Of a stretch of 12,987 nt of DNA, positions 6,996-12,987 are shown in pieces; the first letter of the stretch is position 1; every line of letters begins with the position of its first letter. A program made the position numbers and the translations under genes. Source of the DNA: Sphingomonadaceae bacterium (GTDB lineage: Bacteria; Pseudomonadota; Alphaproteobacteria; Sphingomonadales; Sphingomonadaceae); NCBI GenBank assembly GCA_016462305.1, contig JAEMTM010000025.1:1-12987 (forward strand). The letters run 5' to 3'. The notes under the pieces were generated by a model that worked only from the letters and a program-made list of their open reading frames with translations, did no database searches and was not told the origin of the DNA.

Positions 6996-7904
6996 CTACA
7001 TCCACCCGTGCTTGCGATACCAGCCTACGGTGTCTTTCAGGCCCGAAGTCGTTGCAATTTTCGGCTGCCAAAGCTGCGACGCTGGCGCAGCGTCCGGGTC
7101 AATAGTCCAGTCGGGATGCGCAAGGTAATTGGCGCGATCCGGCGTCAGCTTTGCCATTGGCCCGCGGATCGCACGGTCGGCCCATCCGGCAAATTTCAAA
7201 AGAAAGCCCGGTGCATGCAGTGCCATAATGTTGCGGCCGACCGCCGCGCCAATGGCTTTGGCAAAGGCTTCATGACTCCACCCGCCCGCCGTCCCGTCAT
7301 CGGCTTCAAACACACGTTTCGACACGCTTTCAGCCGACAACAAGGTCACAAGCAAGCGGGCCAGATCATCGACATGGATGACGGACACGCGCCCGCGCGG
7401 CGGCAGCAAAGCCCATCCCTTGGCCGCAATCCGGAACATATCAAACATTTCGGTGTCGCCGGGGCCATAGACACCCGGCGGTCGAATGACGATCCAGTCG
7501 AGCGTCGAAGCCTTCACAAGATTTTCGGCCCTGGCCTTGCTCGCGCCATATAAGGACAGCGCCGGTTCGCGCGCGGCAAGTGAGGAGACAGCGACGAAGC
7601 GGTCAATACCCGCCATTTGGGCAGCGGCGAGCATATTTGCCGTGCCAGCGACATTACCGCTTTCAAAACCAGCCGCATCGGGCGCGTTGACGACGCCAGC
7701 GACATGCAACACGGCATCTGCGCCTTTGCATAATAGGTTGAGACTGGCCACATCATCCAGACGGCCATGCACCCATGTCACGCCTGCTGTCTTGGGCTGT
7801 TCCCGCCGCGTCAATGCGCGCACGTGCCAGCCAGCCGCGACCAATCGATCCAGCGTGATCCGCCCGACAAACCCCGTCGCCCCCGTCAGCGCAACTGTCT
7901 TCAC
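6996..7904 (-). CDS. cerR: NAD(P)-dependent short-chain reductase/epimerase of the sphingolipid cluster (CerR-like)
   Basis: This 302-residue extended-SDR protein binds NAD(P)H through TGATGFVG (7-14). It has the SDR catalytic set: S107/S108 in VAVSSLAA, and Y119 with K123 in LYGASKARAENLV, followed by RPPGVYGPGD (141-150). The C-terminal half is a short substrate domain rich in basic and aromatic residues. In Caulobacter the homologous enzyme next to acp and spt (CerR) reduces the keto group of the ceramide precursor; the same neighbourhood here makes this the likely role, though the sequence alone only proves an SDR. GTG at 7904 is used because its first four bases overlap the proB stop in GTGA, a coupling arrangement. 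Reading direction places it after proB and before the acp-spt pair. Confidence 0.8.
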   Translation of the reverse strand: MKTVALTGATGFVGRITLDRLVAAGWHVRALTRREQPKTAGVTWVHGRLDDVASLNLLCKGADAVLHVAGVVNAPDAAGFESGNVAGTANMLAAAQMAGIDRFVAVSSLAAREPALSLYGASKARAENLVKASTLDWIVIRPPGVYGPGDTEMFDMFRIAAKGWALLPPRGRVSVIHVDDLARLLVTLLSAESVSKRVFEADDGTAGGWSHEAFAKAIGAAVGRNIMALHAPGFLLKFAGWADRAIRGPMAKLTPDRANYLAHPDWTIDPDAAPASQLWQPKIATTSGLKDTVGWYRKHGWM

Positions 7905-9031
7905 AGCAGGACCAATTGATCGCGGTGGACGAGCACAGAGCGGGGCACGGTGCCCAATATGGCGGCAAGATCGCTTGACCGGTGCCCGCAGATACGCGCC
8001 GCATCGACCGCGTCATATTCGGAAAGTCCGCGTGCAATCGCAACGCCGTCATCGGCGCTGATGTCGACGACATCGCCACGCTTAAATTCACCCTCAACCG
8101 ACAATGCACCTGCGGGCAACAGGCTGCTGCCGTTCTCGAGCGCTTGTACCGCACCGTCATCAATGCGGATCCGCCCCTTGACCGTCAGCCGTCCGCCGAG
8201 CCAGCTTTTGCGGGCCGATGCGCCTTCGCGTGGGGCGAAGAAGGTCGAAAGCCCGCCTTGCTCCAACGCCGCAAGCGGATGGTCGCGCAGGCCTGATGCG
8301 ATCACCAGGCCAATCCCGGCCCGCGTTGCAATATCGGCGGCATCCAATTTGGATGCCATCCCGCCGGACCCCATGCCCGACGAGGAGCCCTTAGCCACCA
8401 TCACCCGCACGCGGCCATCAATCTTCTCAATCGTCGGCAGCAACATTGCGCTAGGCAAATGTGGCGCACGGTCGAACAAGCCGTCAACATCGGACAGCAA
8501 TATGACGCCCGCCGCGCCCGCAGCTTGCGCCACGCGTGCGGCCAGACGGTCATTGTCGCCAAAACGAATTTCCTCCGTGGCGACGCTGTCATTTTCGTTG
8601 ATGACGGGCACAGCATTTGCCCCCAAAAGGCGATCAAGCGTGGCCGCGATGTTCAAATAACGGCGGCGGTCCTCAAGATCATCGAGCGTCACCAGCATCT
8701 GCGCTGCGGCCAAGGACTGACCTTCCAACAGGTCCGCCCAGATGCCCGATAACACAATCTGCCCTACCGACGCGGCGGCTTGCGCATCGGCAAGGCTGGC
8801 GCGGCCACCCTTGTCAAAGCCCAAGCGGCGGGCGCCCAGCGCAATTGCGCCCGAGGTGACAATGATGCACCGCTGCCCCGCCTTATGCCGCGCACTGATG
8901 TCCGCAACGAGCGTCTGAAGCCATTCCCGCCGCACAGTTCCGTCCGGCTGCACCAGCAACGATGAGCCGACCTTCACCACCAATAAGGGGCAGGATGTCG
9001 GCAGGAATGCAGCGTTCAGATTGGCGACCAT
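7901..9031 (-). CDS. proB: Glutamate 5-kinase
   Basis: ProB phosphorylates glutamate, the first step of proline synthesis, in the cytoplasm. The 376-residue product has the amino-acid kinase domain: LVVKVGSSLLV (17-27) with the catalytic K20, IIVTSGAIALGARRLG, the glutamate-site VPVINENDSV, DNDRLAARVA, LLSDVDGLFD, and the MVAKGSSSGMGSGGMASKLDAA loop for ATP. A PUA domain fills about 283-370, so this is the two-domain form that can be feedback-inhibited by proline. The start lies inside obgE: the two overlap by 16 nt, and the stop overlaps the next gene by 4 nt. proA is not adjacent in this window, so proline synthesis is split between loci. The obgE-proB pair is common in bacteria. Confidence 0.96.
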   Translation of the reverse strand: MVANLNAAFLPTSCPLLVVKVGSSLLVQPDGTVRREWLQTLVADISARHKAGQRCIIVTSGAIALGARRLGFDKGGRASLADAQAAASVGQIVLSGIWADLLEGQSLAAAQMLVTLDDLEDRRRYLNIAATLDRLLGANAVPVINENDSVATEEIRFGDNDRLAARVAQAAGAAGVILLSDVDGLFDRAPHLPSAMLLPTIEKIDGRVRVMVAKGSSSGMGSGGMASKLDAADIATRAGIGLVIASGLRDHPLAALEQGGLSTFFAPREGASARKSWLGGRLTVKGRIRIDDGAVQALENGSSLLPAGALSVEGEFKRGDVVDISADDGVAIARGLSEYDAVDAARICGHRSSDLAAILGTVPRSVLVHRDQLVLL

Positions 9032-10068
9032 GTCCCGTCCTCGGTTATGCCATCGGCCTTTGCGCCTTCAAGCCCGCTTTTGGCAGGCAGCGCCTCCAAT
9101 ATCCGGTCGAGGACCAGGTCAACGCCTTGGCCCGTCGCGCCCGAAATCGCGATGACATCCTGCGCGCCAGCGGCCTGAAGCTGCTGTGCGATGTCGGCCA
9201 TCAATTCAGGGTCAAGCAAATCGCCCTTGTTGAGCGCGACAATCTGGGGCTTTTCATCCAAGGCCGCGCCATATTCGCTCAATTCGTCACACACAATGTG
9301 CCAAGCGGCCACGGGGTCATCTTGCGTTGCATCAATCAAGTGGATGAGGATCCGGCAGCGTTCAATATGGCCCAAGAAACGGTCGCCAATGCCAACGCCT
9401 TCGGCAGCGCCAGCGATAAGGCCTGGAATATCGGCCAGCACGAATTCACGCGACTTATGGTCAACAACGCCCAATTGCGGGCGCGTGGTGGTGAACGGAT
9501 AATCACCAACCTTCGCCTTGGTATTCGACACTTGGTTGATGAACGTCGATTTGCCCGCGTTCGGCATGCCGACAAGGCCCACATCAGCCAACAGTTTCAA
9601 CCGCAACCAGACATATCTTTCTTCGCCGGGCCAGCCTGGACCATGTTCGCGCGGGGCGCGGTTGGTTGAGCTTTTATACGATGCGTTACCACGACCGCCA
9701 TCGCCACCGCGCAGGAACACAACCCGTTGTCCCACGGCGGTCAGGTCAAGCAACAATGTGCGTTCTTCGTCATCGGCAAGCACCTGCGTGCCCACAGGCA
9801 CCTGAATGACAAGATCATCCCCATAAGCGCCATGGCGGTCACGGCCCATCCCTTGAATGCCGCGCATCGCCTTAAAATGCTGCGCATAACGGAAATCAAT
9901 GAGTGTGTTCAGCCCGGCCACCGCCTCAATAACGATATCGCCACCCTTGCCGCCATTACCGCCGTCGGGGCCGCCATATTGCACATATTTCTCCCGCCGA
10001 AAGCTGACCGCGCCCGGGCCACCTGCGCCGGAACGGACAAAAATCTTAGCTTGGTCAAGAAAATGCAT
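9016..10068 (-). CDS. obgE: GTPase Obg/CgtA
   Basis: Obg is an essential GTPase that binds the 50S ribosomal subunit and links its maturation to nucleotide state. The 350-residue protein starts with the glycine-rich Obg domain (about 1-158: FVRSGAGGPGAVSFRREK, GGPDGGNGGKGGD, FLRGGDGGRGN). It continues with the G domain: P-loop GMPNAGKS (167-174), switch region YPFTTTRPQLGVV, DIPGLIAGAAEGVG (213-226), NKGD (280-283) and ISGATGQGVD. The acidic C-terminal tail is short. The ATG at 10068 has AAGGG 7 nt upstream. It is the first protein gene of the block and lies after tRNA-Ala and a repeat; its end overlaps proB by 16 nt. Nothing unusual is seen in the catalytic motifs. Confidence 0.97.
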   Translation of the reverse strand: MHFLDQAKIFVRSGAGGPGAVSFRREKYVQYGGPDGGNGGKGGDIVIEAVAGLNTLIDFRYAQHFKAMRGIQGMGRDRHGAYGDDLVIQVPVGTQVLADDEERTLLLDLTAVGQRVVFLRGGDGGRGNASYKSSTNRAPREHGPGWPGEERYVWLRLKLLADVGLVGMPNAGKSTFINQVSNTKAKVGDYPFTTTRPQLGVVDHKSREFVLADIPGLIAGAAEGVGIGDRFLGHIERCRILIHLIDATQDDPVAAWHIVCDELSEYGAALDEKPQIVALNKGDLLDPELMADIAQQLQAAGAQDVIAISGATGQGVDLVLDRILEALPAKSGLEGAKADGITEDGTWSPI

Positions 10069-10098
10069 ATATTAGCCCTTAGACTATCAAAACGATCT

Positions 10099-10169
10099 CG
10101 TCATCCCGAACTCGTTTCGGGATAACGCGCTGAAGTCGCGTTTTGTGCTGAAACAAGTTCAGCACGACG
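10099..10169. repeat. Mirror-symmetric palindromic repeat with three hairpins
   Basis: Three perfect stems follow each other: ATCCCGAA/TTCGGGAT (10103-10123), AACGCG/CGCGTT (10124-10142) and GTGCTGAA/TTCAGCAC (10145-10165). The outer two have the same core on opposite strands: GAACTCGTTTC at 10108-10118 and, read on the minus strand, GAACTTGTTTC at 10160-10150. Over 20 bp at each end, 16 positions match in inverted orientation. This is the build of a REP doublet or small MITE. It lies about 30 bp upstream of obgE, in its likely leader. Copies elsewhere cannot be checked here. Confidence 0.7.
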
Positions 10170-10212
10170 AAACTTAGGGAGCGAAAAGTCGCCGCTAGCG
10201 CAGAGCGGCCCG

Positions 10213-10238
10213 CCAGCCGAAGCTTTAGCGAAGGTTGG
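10213..10238. repeat. Cruciform hairpin overlapping the tRNA-Ala CCA end
   Basis: The plus strand reads CCAGCC, GAA, GCT, TT, AGC, GAA, GGTTGG: an outer 6-bp stem with one G-T pair, a symmetric GAA/GAA inner loop and a 3-bp inner stem. On the minus strand, the direction of tRNA transcription, the outer stem has one A-C mismatch. Its first three minus-strand bases (10238-10236) are the encoded CCA of tRNA-Ala. It has no T-run, so it is not a standard terminator; a dispersed repeat or a processing signal is more likely. Confidence 0.5.
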
Positions 10239-10311
10239 TGGAGCCTAGGGGAGTCGAACCCCTGACCTCTACACTGCCAGTGTAGCGCTCTACCAGCTGA
10301 GCTAAGGCCCC
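10236..10311 (-). tRNA. tRNA-Ala (anticodon GGC)
   Basis: A 76-nt cloverleaf is read on the minus strand. The acceptor stem is GGGGCCT with AGGCTCC (one G-T pair). The D-arm is AGCTCAGCTGGTAGAGC, the anticodon arm CTACA-CTGGCAG-TGTAG with anticodon GGC at 34-36, and the T-arm AGGGG-TTCGACT-CCCCT. The discriminator is A73, followed by a genomically encoded CCA. GGC decodes the alanine codon GCC. It lies between the FYDLN-acid gene and obgE, all on the same strand. Confidence 0.96.
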
Positions 10312-10340
10312 ATCTGGCCGCCCATTGGACAGCCTTGGTG

Positions 10341-10365
10341 AGGAGCGCCACTAGCGGGCGCTCCT
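10341..10365 (-). terminator. Strong 9-bp hairpin after the FYDLN-acid gene
   Basis: AGGAGCGCC (10341-10349) and GGCGCTCCT (10357-10365) form a perfect 9-bp stem with a 7-nt loop. It starts about 20 nt after the stop of the FYDLN-acid gene and ends about 30 nt before the mature 5' end of tRNA-Ala. There is no U-tail on the minus strand (CACCAAGG follows), so it may stabilise an mRNA 3' end or act as a processing barrier rather than terminate on its own. Confidence 0.45.
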
Positions 10366-10385
10366 GCATATATCAAGCGCGAAGA

Positions 10386-10703
10386 TTAGATGTCGTCGGG
10401 CTCATCTTCAGTGCCGGCAACGCCAAGATCTTCGTCTCCGCCCAAGTCGACATCATTGTCCGGCGAAACGTCGCCATCAACCGCATCGACGTCAATGTCG
10501 AGGTCGTCATCAGCCAGATCCGAGTCGTCCTTTTTCTTTTCGACTTCTTCAAACGGCATTGGCTGCTTCGATTTCAAAACTGGCTCTGGCGTCCACTGGT
10601 TGCCGCATTCGATGCATTCAACCGGTTCGTCCTTAGTCAGGTCGTAAAAACGAACGCCACATTTCGGGCAAGTGCGCTTGGTTCCCCATTCAGCCTTGAT
10701 CAT
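10386..10703 (-). CDS. FYDLN-acid / TIGR02300 family zinc-ribbon protein
   Basis: This 105-residue protein is of the TIGR02300 (FYDLN acid domain) family, found in alphaproteobacteria and of unknown function. The N-terminus holds a zinc ribbon: C12-x2-C15 in RTCPKCGVRFYDL and C30-x2-C33 in VECIECGNQW, with the name-giving FYDL between them. After a short basic linker (EKKKDD, about 54-59) the rest is strongly acidic, with repeated D-V-D and D-L-D steps and no predicted fold. The ATG at 10703 is preferred over an upstream in-frame start at 10760 because the family begins at M-x-K-x-E-W-G-T-K-R. It is divergent from aroA across 155 bp, an arrangement I associate with alphaproteobacterial aroA regions. 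The acidic tail may bind basic proteins or RNA-protein complexes; that is guesswork. Confidence 0.9.
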   Translation of the reverse strand: MIKAEWGTKRTCPKCGVRFYDLTKDEPVECIECGNQWTPEPVLKSKQPMPFEEVEKKKDDSDLADDDLDIDVDAVDGDVSPDNDVDLGGDEDLGVAGTEDEPDDI

Positions 10704-10858
10704 GGCGGGCTTAAATCCTTTTAAACTGGCTTGGAAAGGCAACGCACATCTGTGAATCACCGTTAATTGGCGCGGCCTTTGCCACAGCGACGCGCCGCTG
10801 TCAAAAATTACTGTGGTCGTTGACTTGAACGCGCATCATCCGCAAAGCGCAAATCATC
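10704..10858. promoter_or_regulatory. Divergent region between the FYDLN-acid gene and aroA
   Basis: These 155 bp must contain start signals for both directions. On the plus strand TTGACT at 10820-10825 could be a -35 box for aroA, but the place for a -10 box (CAAAGC) is poor. An inverted repeat ACAGCG (10784-10789) with CGCTGT (10796-10801) sits in the middle and could be an operator; it has no T-run in either direction. No clear Shine-Dalgarno precedes the aroA ATG. Confidence 0.35.
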
Positions 10859-12190
10859 ATGCACAACGCAGTTCCCAGACCCGGCAGTTTCCAGCCCAGC
10901 GGCGCGTTACGCGGAACGCTTAAGGTTCCTGGCGACAAATCCATTTCGCACCGCGCACTTATGTTGAGCGCGCTTGCGGTGGGTGAAAGCAAAATTACAG
11001 GCTTGCTAGAAGGCGAAGACGTGCTCGCCACCGCGGCTGCCATGCGGGCAATGGGCGCGGATATAGACCGCACCAATGAAGGCAATTGGACCGTCAACGG
11101 CGTTGGCGTGGGCGGCCTGATGCAGCCATCGGGCGCGCTCGACATGGGCAATAGCGGAACCTCGACACGGTTATTGATGGGGCTGGTCGCCAGCCACCGG
11201 CTAACCGCGACCTTCATTGGCGATGCCAGCCTGTCCAAACGCCCGATGGGCCGCGTGATTGATCCGCTCAGCCAAATGGGCGCCGAGTTTACGGCAAGCC
11301 CCGGCGGGATGCTGCCGATCATGGTGCGCGGATTGGTGCCTGCCATACCGATCAGCTACCGTCTGCCGGTCGCCTCTGCGCAAGTTAAAAGCGCCGTCTT
11401 GCTGGCCGGGTTGAACATCGCGGGCATTACCGAAGTCATCGAGCCTGTGCCCACCCGCGACCATAGCGAACGGATGCTGCGCGGTTTTGGTGCAGATTTA
11501 ACCGTCGATGTTGATGCCGATGGTGTGCGGCATATCCGCCTGATGGGCGAAGCAGAGTTACAGCCGCAGCAGATTGAGGTTCCCGGCGATCCGTCCTCCG
11601 CAGCCTTTTTCGTTGTCGCCGCACTGATTACGCCGGGCAGTGAAGTGACCGTCACCCATGTCGGCATGAACCCGACGCGCACAGGCATTTACAAGATGCT
11701 GGAGGCGATGGGCGCTGACCTTAGTTATTCCAACGAACGCGAAGTTGGCGGCGAGCCCGTTGCAGACATCACCGCGCGGCATTCTGTCCTGCGCGGTATC
11801 GACGTGCCACCGGATGTTGCGCCAAGCATGATCGACGAATTTCCAGTGTTCTTCGTCGCCGCTAGCATGGCGCATGGCCGAACAACGACCAGCGGCCTCG
11901 ACGAACTGCGCGTGAAGGAATCCGACCGGCTGGCGCTCATGGCGACGGGCTTGAAAGCCATTGGCGCACGGGTTGAAGAACGCGAAGACGGCCTGGTCAT
12001 CGACGGCAGCGGCGGCGAACCGTTAGAAGGCGGCGCGACGGTAACAAGCGCACTCGACCACCGCATCGCCATGAGCTTTGCTGTGGCAGGGCAGCATTGT
12101 TATCATGCGGTAACGGTGGACGACGTGTCGCCCATTGCGACGAGTTTTCCGACATTTGAACTAATATTGGCTAAATTGGTCGGCAAGTGA
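10859..12190 (+). CDS. aroA: 3-phosphoshikimate 1-carboxyvinyltransferase (EPSP synthase, CP4-like class)
   Basis: AroA joins shikimate-3-phosphate and phosphoenolpyruvate to EPSP in the shikimate pathway to aromatic amino acids. The 443-residue protein follows the Agrobacterium CP4 enzyme closely: VPGDKSISHR (23-32), GLLEGEDV (48-55), TFIGDASLSKRPMGRV (118-133), VASAQVKSAVLLAGLN (171-186), NPTRTG (271-276), SMIDEFP with D326 and LRVKESDR with E354 as the likely catalytic acid residues, and LDHRIAMSF (399-407). In the PEP-site loop it reads MGNSGTSTR, with glycine at position 100 where CP4 has alanine. The ATG at 10859 gives a family-typical N-terminus. Its TGA overlaps the GTG start of the next gene in GTGA. 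Confidence 0.96.
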   Translation: MHNAVPRPGSFQPSGALRGTLKVPGDKSISHRALMLSALAVGESKITGLLEGEDVLATAAAMRAMGADIDRTNEGNWTVNGVGVGGLMQPSGALDMGNSGTSTRLLMGLVASHRLTATFIGDASLSKRPMGRVIDPLSQMGAEFTASPGGMLPIMVRGLVPAIPISYRLPVASAQVKSAVLLAGLNIAGITEVIEPVPTRDHSERMLRGFGADLTVDVDADGVRHIRLMGEAELQPQQIEVPGDPSSAAFFVVAALITPGSEVTVTHVGMNPTRTGIYKMLEAMGADLSYSNEREVGGEPVADITARHSVLRGIDVPPDVAPSMIDEFPVFFVAASMAHGRTTTSGLDELRVKESDRLALMATGLKAIGARVEEREDGLVIDGSGGEPLEGGATVTSALDHRIAMSFAVAGQHCYHAVTVDDVSPIATSFPTFELILAKLVGK

Positions 12191-12744
12191 CTTTGACGAC
12201 CGTCATCATTCTAAATGGGATTAGCAGCGTGGGGAAATCATCCGCTGCAAGAGAATTGCAGAAAATTACGCAAGCGCCTTTTCTGCATGTTCGAGGGGAT
12301 AGCTTCTTGGAAATGTTGCCCCCTCAAATGTACGGGCACGAAGATGGCATAACTTTGAACCGATTAGATGAAAGCACGGACTCAGCAATCGAAATTCATA
12401 TGGGTTCTGTAGTCAGACGTTTGTTGCTGGGCTTTAGGTGTTCTGTTGCGACATTGGCGGCGCAAGGCAATAACTTGATCGTCGACGACGTGATGCTAGA
12501 TGCGACCGATCAAAACGTTTATGAAAAAATCTTGCACCCATTCGCTGTCTATTTTGTAGGCTTGCATGCTCCTCTGGCAACACTGGAACAGCGAGAGCGA
12601 AACCGAAAAAACCGGCTAGCTGGTTTAGCCAAATGGCAGCAAAAACGCGTACATGAAGGCATCAAATATGATTTGGAGCTTCAAACTGCAAAGACGGATG
12701 CTGCTGACATCGCCAAAAAAATCGCGGATGTATTCAAGATATGA
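12187..12744 (+). CDS. Chloramphenicol phosphotransferase-like P-loop kinase
   Basis: The 185-residue protein fits the chloramphenicol 3-O-phosphotransferase-like P-loop kinase family. It shows the Walker A loop ILNGISSVGKSS (8-19), D38 in HVRGDSF at the place of the catalytic aspartate, a LAAQGNNLIVDDVM strand (90-103), the lid RERNRKNRLAG (136-146) and the C-terminal QQKRVHEGIKYDLELQT (151-167) with H156, Y161 and D162. The real substrate is unknown; family membership does not prove drug resistance. The GTG start overlaps the aroA stop by 4 nt; an in-frame TTG at 12193 is an alternative. The gene looks AT-richer than its neighbours, with AAA, TTA, AGA and CGA codons frequent, which suggests a different origin. 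It is not cytidylate kinase: the CMK signature IDGPAASGKGT is absent. Confidence 0.82.
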   Translation: MTLTTVIILNGISSVGKSSAARELQKITQAPFLHVRGDSFLEMLPPQMYGHEDGITLNRLDESTDSAIEIHMGSVVRRLLLGFRCSVATLAAQGNNLIVDDVMLDATDQNVYEKILHPFAVYFVGLHAPLATLEQRERNRKNRLAGLAKWQQKRVHEGIKYDLELQTAKTDAADIAKKIADVFKI

Positions 12745-12768
12745 ATTCCGAAGCAGAAAGTTGACACA

Positions 12769-12987
12769 TTGACCGAATATCTATCGCCTTTCGCCGCTGA
12801 CCTCATTGGGTTTGCTGGGAGCTTCTTCATCGTTGCGGCGTTTGCGTATAGCAACCTCACGGCGCAGATGAACGCATTGTGGTTCAACGTCGCAAACTTC
12901 CTTGGCGCGGCGTTGCTGACCATTTCGCTGACGGTGAATTTCAATCTGCCAACGATGGTATTGGAAATCGTCTGGATGGCGATTGCT
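12769..12987 (+). CDS. CBU_0592-family membrane protein (C-terminus cut by window edge)
   Basis: I translated 73 codons to the edge from a TTG at 12769. The product starts MTEYLSPFAADLIGFAGSFFIVAAF, a first membrane helix, then YSNLTAQMNALWFNVANFLGAALLTISLTVNFN, a second helix with the YxxxN-LGA pattern, then LPTMVLEIVWMAIA, the conserved P-x-x-x-x-E-x-x-W ending. This resembles the small CBU_0592 family of about 80-90 residues, function unknown, so probably only a few residues are missing. No ATG or GTG is available upstream: the reading frame is closed by the TGA of the preceding gene at 12742-12744, and the first ATG (12859) would delete helix 1. GAAAG lies about 8 nt before the TTG. The start is therefore inferred. 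Confidence 0.62.
   Translation, partial: MTEYLSPFAADLIGFAGSFFIVAAFAYSNLTAQMNALWFNVANFLGAALLTISLTVNFNLPTMVLEIVWMAIA

Noticed and set aside
10079..10369. An open reading frame running through the repeats and tRNA on the minus strand.
   Set aside because: It reads through tRNA-Ala and the palindromic repeats; peptides such as NLFQHKT and PKRVRDD are the usual by-product of translating such repeats. No ribosome binding site or family match.
10704..10760. A 19-residue longer start for the FYDLN-acid protein.
   Set aside because: The family begins with M-x-K-x-E-W-G-T-K-R, which fits the ATG at 10703; the extension has no family likeness.
10784..10801. Inverted repeat ACAGCG/CGCTGT as a terminator between the FYDLN-acid gene and aroA.
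   Set aside because: The two genes diverge, so no terminator is expected, and no T-run follows in either direction.
12187..12744. Calling the gene after aroA cytidylate kinase (cmk).
   Set aside because: The P-loop reads NGISSVGKSS rather than DGPAASGKGT and the C-terminal H/Y/D pattern is that of chloramphenicol phosphotransferase-like kinases.
12761..12766. TTGACA as a -35 promoter box before the last gene.
   Set aside because: It lies only 3 bp before the predicted start codon; a promoter there would start transcription inside the gene.

Overview
The window looks like chromosomal DNA of a sphingolipid-making alphaproteobacterium, most likely a sphingomonad (order Sphingomonadales). The main evidence is a serine palmitoyltransferase that aligns from memory, residue for residue, with the Sphingomonas paucimobilis enzyme, embedded in an acp-spt-reductase cluster. 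Supporting evidence is the obgE-proB linkage, a CP4-type AroA, an FYDLN-acid protein and sphingomonad-style LptF/LptG. The genus is not certain.

Layout. (1) Positions 1-2234, minus strand: lptF followed by lptG, the inner-membrane permease pair of the Lpt export machine; lptG runs off the left edge. (2) 2364-4779, plus strand: a tight operon of a secreted DUF2141 protein, a YegS/LCB5-type lipid kinase and a nucleotidyltransferase that resembles the Tam41/Mmp37 CDP-diacylglycerol synthase family. (3) 4776-10068, minus strand: a long co-directional run, transcribed obgE, proB, NAD-dependent sphingolipid reductase (cerR-like), acyl carrier protein, spt, DUF1275 membrane protein. The ends of blocks 2 and 3 share a palindromic TTAA that supplies both stop codons. 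(4) 10069-10703, minus strand: palindromic repeats, tRNA-Ala(GGC) with an encoded CCA, a strong hairpin, and the FYDLN-acid gene. (5) 10859 to the end, plus strand: aroA, a chloramphenicol-phosphotransferase-like P-loop kinase overlapping it by 4 nt in the place where cmk is often found, and the start of a CBU_0592-type membrane protein.

How the genes may work together. Spt condenses serine with an acyl group delivered by the dedicated ACP, and the reductase handles the keto group of the product. The ceramide synthase and acyl-ACP synthetase known from Caulobacter are not in the window. The facing operon supplies a lipid kinase and a CDP-lipid-synthase-like enzyme. I infer from this that ceramide (or another long-chain lipid) could be phosphorylated and then activated with CTP, a possible CDP-ceramide headgroup route; this is the most interesting hypothesis here. 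LptF/LptG next door is notable because sphingomonads typically carry glycosphingolipids instead of lipopolysaccharide.

The only stretch above 300 bases without a protein gene is 10069-10385; it holds the repeats, the tRNA and the hairpin listed below. No CRISPR array, rRNA or complete insertion sequence was seen.
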